The notes beneath the pieces were generated by a model. The model was given only the letters and a program-made list of their open reading frames with translations. It was not told the DNA's origin and made no database searches. The translations under genes were made by a program, and so were the position numbers. From the NCBI GenBank assembly GCA_025055385.1, contig JANWXE010000149.1, positions 1 to 42,076 on the forward strand: 42,076 nt of DNA, given 5' to 3'. The DNA comes from Burkholderiaceae bacterium. Lineage in GTDB: Bacteria > Pseudomonadota > Gammaproteobacteria > Burkholderiales > Burkholderiaceae_F. Shown in pieces: positions 38,715 to 42,076 of the stretch. How positions within the stretch are numbered: position 1 is the first letter of the stretch; every line of letters starts with the position of its first letter.

Positions 38715-39479
38715 ATGGAAATTAAGGACAGCGTCTTCATTGTCACTGGCGGCGCCTCTGGCCTAGGCGGTGCCACGACGCGCATGCTGGCCGAAGCTGG
38801 CGGGCGTGTCGTGATCGCCGACGTGCAGGTCGACAAGGGCGAAGCGCTGGCGCGCGAGCTAGGCAGCGCCGCGCGCTTCGTCCGCTGCGATGTGACCAGC
38901 GAAGCCGACGGTCGGGCGGCGGTGGAGGCAGCCCTGCGCCTCGGCCCCTTACGCGGCCTAGTGAATTGCGCGGGCATCGCCATCGGCGAACGAACAATCG
39001 GCAAGGACGGCCCGCACCGGCTGGAGTCGTTTACGCGGGTCATCCAGGTCAATCTGATCGGCACCTTCAACATGATCCGACTAGCCGCCGATGCGATGGC
39101 CAAGCAGATGCCGAATGCAGATGGCGAGCGCGGTGTGATCGTTAACACCGCCTCCGTAGCGGCTTTCGATGGGCAGATCGGCCAGGCCGCGTACGCCGCT
39201 TCCAAAGGCGGAGTGGTCGGCATGACGCTACCGATCGCGCGTGACCTGGCGCGCAGCGGTATCCGCGTCGTGACGATCGCGCCCGGCATTTTCGAGACCC
39301 CAATGATGCACGGCCTGCCGCCGGAAATTCAGCAGTCGCTGGCCGCGCAGGTGCCGTTTCCTCCGCGCCTGGGCCGGCCGTCTGAGTATGCCCACCTTGT
39401 CAAGGCGATTCTGGAAAACGGCATGCTCAACGGCGAGACGATCCGCCTCGATGGCGCGATCCGCATGCAACCGAAGTAA
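38715..39479 (+). CDS. Short-chain dehydrogenase, 3-hydroxyacyl-CoA dehydrogenase type II-like
   Basis: NAD(P)-dependent SDR of 254 aa: cofactor loop TGGASGLG (11-18), NCAG, a Ser in VNTASVAAF and the YxxxK catalytic pair in YAASK. The whole-length pattern ([71 protein letters not shown]) is that of HSD17B10-type 3-hydroxyacyl-CoA / 2-methyl-3-hydroxybutyryl-CoA dehydrogenases used in isoleucine and fatty-acid breakdown. ATG 38715 follows AAAGGAG; the longer frame from 38652 is rejected. The exact substrate is inferred. Confidence 0.9.
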   Translation: MEIKDSVFIVTGGASGLGGATTRMLAEAGGRVVIADVQVDKGEALARELGSAARFVRCDVTSEADGRAAVEAALRLGPLRGLVNCAGIAIGERTIGKDGPHRLESFTRVIQVNLIGTFNMIRLAADAMAKQMPNADGERGVIVNTASVAAFDGQIGQAAYAASKGGVVGMTLPIARDLARSGIRVVTIAPGIFETPMMHGLPPEIQQSLAAQVPFPPRLGRPSEYAHLVKAILENGMLNGETIRLDGAIRMQPK

Positions 39480-39493
39480 AGGAGGGAATCCGG

Positions 39494-39997
39494 ATGACGA
39501 TCCAAGTTGGACAGCGGCTGCCGGATGGCACGCTGCAAGAGTACATTGAGGTTGAAACCGCCGGCTGCCCGGTCGGGCCTAACAGCTTCCAAGTTGCTGA
39601 CCTGGTCAAAGGCAAGCGCATCATCATCTTCGGCGTACCAGGCGCCTATACGCCGACTTGCTCGGCCAAACACCTGCCAAGCTACCTGCAGCACTATGAC
39701 GCGCTGAAGGCCAAAGGCATCGACGAGATCTGGTGCATGGCCGTCAACGATGCGTTCGTAATGGGGGCCTGGGGGCGCCATGAAAAGGCCACTGGCAAGA
39801 TCCGCATGATGGCCGACGGCTCGGCGGAGTACACGAAAAAACTGGGGCTAGAGCTGGATCTGACCGCGCGCGGCATGGGCGTGCGTTGCCAGCGCTTCGC
39901 AATGCTGGTCGAAGACGGCGTCGTCAAGGCGCTTAACGTTGAGAAACCCGGTCAGTACGAAGTCAGCAGCGCCGAGGCAATGCTCAAGCTGCTGTAG
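39494..39997 (+). CDS. Peroxiredoxin, Prx5 type
   Basis: Thiol peroxidase of 167 aa that reduces hydroperoxides. The signature PGAYTPTCSAKHLP places the peroxidatic C56, with further cysteines at C25, C81 and C132 available for resolving or glutathione-linked reduction. The family is the AhpE/Prx5 (redoxin) group with the VNDAFVMGAWG stretch. ATG follows AAAGGAGGG, 14 nt after the SDR stop, so the two are co-transcribed. It converges with murJ with only 3 nt between stops. Confidence 0.95.
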   Translation: MTIQVGQRLPDGTLQEYIEVETAGCPVGPNSFQVADLVKGKRIIIFGVPGAYTPTCSAKHLPSYLQHYDALKAKGIDEIWCMAVNDAFVMGAWGRHEKATGKIRMMADGSAEYTKKLGLELDLTARGMGVRCQRFAMLVEDGVVKALNVEKPGQYEVSSAEAMLKLL

Positions 39998-40000
39998 ACC

Positions 40001-41545
40001 TCAGCCGCGCAATATGAGGTCACGCGGCCTCAGTCCGAGCAACCAAAGCGTGCCAAAGTAGGCGGCCATCGCCGCGGCGATGGCCGCTGCCAACAACGCG
40101 GCGCGCAGCACCCAACGGCTGGCCAATACCTGCCAGTCGATCCACACATTCGCCGCTAGCAAAGTGAGCGCCAGTACTGCCAGCGCCGCCAGCAGCTTCA
40201 GCAGGAACAGACGCCAACCCGGCAGGGGCTCGTATAGGCCTGCGCGTCGTAACCCAACGAACAAGAACGCCGCGTTCGCGCATGCCCCCAAGCCGACCGA
40301 CACCGCCAGTCCCGCATGCGCCAACCACGGCACCAGCACCAGGTTGGCGAGCTGAGTGGCGATCAGCACGCCGACGGCGATGCGCACGGGCGTCTTAACA
40401 TCCTGGCGGGCGTAAAAACCGGGCGCCAGGATCTTCACCGCGATCAGCCCGACCAGCCCCACCGCATAACCCACCAGCGCGCGCGCCGTCTGTTGCACAT
40501 CCAACCAGGTGAACCGGCCGCCCTGGAACAGCACCGCGACCAGCCCCTCGGCCAACAGACCCAGTCCGAGCGCCGCCGGCAAAGCTAGCAGCAGCGTCAG
40601 CCGCAGCCCCCAATCCAGCAGCCGGCGGTAATCCGCAAGGCGGTTTTCCGCATAGGCTGCGGACAAATTAGGCAGCAGTACGGTGCCAAGCGCCACCCCA
40701 AGCAGCGCAGTCGGAAACTCCATGAGCCGGTCGGCAAAGGCCAGCCAGGTGACGCTGCCGGTGGACAGCCGCGACGCGATGTTCGTGTTAATGATGATCG
40801 ACAGCTGCGCCACCGAAACCGCTAACACCGCCGGCAGCATCAAGCGCAGGATGCGGTGCACGCCCGGATCGCGGAAGGCCTGCAGCACACCGCCGAGGCG
40901 CGGCAGCATGCCGATGGCGGCAAGCGCCGGCAGCTGCAGCGCGAGCTGCAGCGCGCCGCCAACGACCACTGCCGCGGCGAGCGCCAAGATCGGCGGATCG
41001 AAGTGAGGCGCCGCCCACAACGCTGCCGCGATGAAAGATAAATTGAGCAACACCGGAGTAGCAGCCGGCACCGCGAAGCGCTTGAACGTGTTTAAAACCC
41101 CCGCAGCAAGAGCCACCAGCGACATAAAAAGGATGTACGGAAACATCCAGCGAGTCATCGTCGTGGCCAGCGCGAAGGCAGATGAATCGCGCGCCAAGCC
41201 CGTGGCGATTAACCAAACCAACGCCGGTGCCGCAAGCACCCCAAGCAGCGAAACCAGCAGCAGCGACCAAAACAGGGCCGAGGTCACGCGGTCCACCAGC
41301 AGCCGCGTGCCGGCGTCGCCCTGCCGCGCTCGCACGTCCGCCAGGATCGGCACGAAGGCCTGCTGGAATGCGCCCTCTGCGAACAGCCGCCGCAGCAAAT
41401 TGGGGATACGAAATGCCACGTTGAAGGCGTCGGTTGCAGCGTTGACGCCGAAGATGCGCGAAATCAGCAAATCGCGCGCCAGGCCCGTTATGCGCGACAT
41501 GAGCGTCAGGCCGGCGACAGCCGCTGCTGCACGCAGGAGATTCAT
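40001..41545 (-). CDS. murJ: Lipid II flippase MurJ
   Basis: Polytopic inner-membrane protein (about 14 transmembrane helices, 514 aa) of the MVF/MOP family that flips lipid II for peptidoglycan synthesis. The N-terminus (MNLLRAAAAVAGLTLMSRITGLARDLLISRIFG), the AFRIPNLLRRLFAEGAFQQAFVPIL motif with its conserved Arg residues, and PGFYARQDVKTPVRIA are characteristic. The frame is open to 41680, but that extension is Cys/Arg-rich and not family-like; ATG 41545 is chosen, although it has no strong ribosome binding site. Divergent from rpsT, the standard arrangement. Confidence 0.96.
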   Translation of the reverse strand: MNLLRAAAAVAGLTLMSRITGLARDLLISRIFGVNAATDAFNVAFRIPNLLRRLFAEGAFQQAFVPILADVRARQGDAGTRLLVDRVTSALFWSLLLVSLLGVLAAPALVWLIATGLARDSSAFALATTMTRWMFPYILFMSLVALAAGVLNTFKRFAVPAATPVLLNLSFIAAALWAAPHFDPPILALAAAVVVGGALQLALQLPALAAIGMLPRLGGVLQAFRDPGVHRILRLMLPAVLAVSVAQLSIIINTNIASRLSTGSVTWLAFADRLMEFPTALLGVALGTVLLPNLSAAYAENRLADYRRLLDWGLRLTLLLALPAALGLGLLAEGLVAVLFQGGRFTWLDVQQTARALVGYAVGLVGLIAVKILAPGFYARQDVKTPVRIAVGVLIATQLANLVLVPWLAHAGLAVSVGLGACANAAFLFVGLRRAGLYEPLPGWRLFLLKLLAALAVLALTLLAANVWIDWQVLASRWVLRAALLAAAIAAAMAAYFGTLWLLGLRPRDLILRG

Positions 41546-41605
41546 CGCAGCGACCAGCCAGTGGCCCGCAGCGGCAGTCCGGTTGCACGCCGCGCACTCG
41601 CCGTT

Positions 41606-41634
41606 TTGTCTAAGCCCTGCGCCGCTGGTATAGT
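41606..41634 (+). promoter_or_regulatory. rpsT promoter
   Basis: TTGTCT (41606-41611) and TATAGT (41629-41634) with a 17-bp spacer make a good sigma-70 promoter, placing the transcription start near 41641 and an rpsT leader of about 70 nt. It lies inside the longer murJ reading frame, further reason to shorten murJ. Confidence 0.7.
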
Positions 41635-41653
41635 GCGTCCCTTTGCAAACTCT

Positions 41654-41677
41654 CGGCGCCGCGTCGGTCGCGCGCCG
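41654..41677 (+). promoter_or_regulatory. Hairpin in the rpsT leader
   Basis: CGGCGC (41654-41659) and GCGCCG (41672-41677) form a GC stem around 12 nt in the rpsT 5' leader, ending 32 nt before the ATG. S20 is autoregulated in E. coli at translation; a role here is inferred from position. Confidence 0.35.
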
Positions 41678-41709
41678 CAACTTACGTTTTCTCTCTGCAC
41701 AGTTTGACT

Positions 41710-41973
41710 ATGGCCAACACCAAGCAGGCTCGCAAACGCGCGCGCCAGGCGCAGGCGCGCAATACCCGCAACTCGGCTTTGCGGTCGCGCCTGCGCACGG
41801 CCATCAAGGCGGTGCGCAAGGCGATTGCCGCCGGTGACAAGAATGCCGCCAATGAACTGTTCCGCAAGGCGACCAGTGTGATTGACTCAATCGCCGACAA
41901 AGGCATCGTGCACAAGAACAAAGCGGCCCGCCATAAGAGCCGACTTGCGGCTGCCATCAAAGCGATGGCATAA
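41710..41973 (+). CDS. rpsT: 30S ribosomal protein bS20
   Basis: An 87-aa basic helical protein of the small subunit: [19 protein letters not shown] start and [19 protein letters not shown] end are typical. ATG 41710 is chosen by family fit, but a TTG two codons upstream (41704) is in frame. No ribosome binding site is visible before either. In E. coli rpsT starts with UUG, a feature tied to its autoregulation, so the upstream TTG deserves attention. Confidence 0.97.
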   Translation: MANTKQARKRARQAQARNTRNSALRSRLRTAIKAVRKAIAAGDKNAANELFRKATSVIDSIADKGIVHKNKAARHKSRLAAAIKAMA

Positions 41974-41991
41974 CGGAAAGCAGCCACCGTA

Positions 41992-42011
41992 CCGGCCGCA
42001 ACCGCGGCCGG
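41992..42011 (+). terminator. Strong GC hairpin after rpsT
   Basis: CCGGCCGC (41992-41999) and GCGGCCGG (42004-42011) pair perfectly around AACC, 18 nt after the rpsT stop. No T-run follows, so it is either a factor-assisted terminator or a 3'-end stabiliser. The rest of the window end is extremely GC-rich with no gene start visible. Confidence 0.4.
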
Positions 42012-42076
42012 CGGCCGCCCGCCCCCGCTCGGTGATCGGCCCCGGGGCACGGGCCCCCCGCAGGCGGCTAACAACC

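Noticed and set aside
38444-39289. 281-codon minus-strand frame opposite the hppA tail and the SDR gene
   Set aside because: Ser/Arg/Ala-rich shadow without recognisable motifs. Its overlap with the hppA tail made me consider it, but the SDR on the plus strand is certain.
41546-41680. N-terminal extension of murJ
   Set aside because: Contains the rpsT promoter and Cys/Arg-rich residues not found in MurJ.

Overview
The window is a GC-rich chromosomal segment from a betaproteobacterium. The evidence is conserved gene order and protein type: an rpsU-yqeY-dnaG-rpoD macromolecular-synthesis block, ribF-ileS-lspA-coaBC-dut, exbB-exbD-lpxK-ycaR-kdsB with adk beyond it, clpS-clpA beside a cold-shock gene and icd, and murJ divergent from rpsT. 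This resembles the Burkholderiales and neighbouring orders, but I cannot name a genus from the sequence. Nearly everything is core housekeeping. I see no insertion sequence, prophage, CRISPR array, toxin-antitoxin pair or other mobile cargo. Genes are packed tightly, with many 1-4 nt overlaps and frequent GTG/TTG starts.

Layout. 1-5197 (minus): a CAT-anticodon tRNA (probably Ile2), rpoD, dnaG, yqeY and rpsU. 5296-6306 (plus): tsaD, divergent from rpsU. 6311-9849 (minus): ispH, a chalcone-isomerase-like secreted protein, xerD, a degenerate ybaK and plsY, in one compact operon. 10134-11335 (plus): radC, rpmB, rpmG (rpmG is only 55 codons). 11336-12297: about 960 bp with no gene I can defend. 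12298-15560 (minus): a fatty-acid desaturase, then rsmB and purN, which overlap. 15632-21664 (plus): ribF-ileS-lspA-coaBC-dut. 21803-24013: a di-heme cytochrome c convergent with a flavocytochrome c sulfide dehydrogenase pair (mono-heme cytochrome plus Tat-exported flavoprotein). 24413-27030 (minus): clpS-clpA. 27387-27593 (plus): a cold-shock gene, sharing a strong bidirectional terminator with icd (27669-28916, minus). 29183-29895 (plus): a small Lys/Ala-rich exported protein overlapping a DUF192 gene. 29917-31959 (minus): sodB and xseA. 32052-35106 (plus): exbB-exbD-lpxK-ycaR-kdsB. 35530-39997 (plus): adk, a K+-independent H+-pyrophosphatase with an unusual C-terminal tail, an SDR dehydrogenase and a Prx5-type peroxiredoxin. 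40001-41545 (minus): murJ; 41710-41973 (plus): rpsT.

Functionally the window combines information processing (sigma-70, primase, S21, S20, L28, L33, IleRS, tRNA and rRNA modification), envelope building (PlsY, LpxK, KdsB, MurJ, LspA, ExbBD), cofactor synthesis (RibF, CoaBC, IspH) and proteostasis (ClpAS). The accessory flavour is energetic: sulfide oxidation by FccAB-type proteins and a proton-pumping pyrophosphatase suggest a respiratory bacterium able to use reduced sulfur. No obviously novel multi-gene system is visible. The observations most worth following are the eroding ybaK, the pyrophosphatase tail, the two cytochromes around fccB, the Lys/Ala-rich ORF coupled to DUF192, the gene-free stretch after rpmG, and several promoter/leader arrangements.
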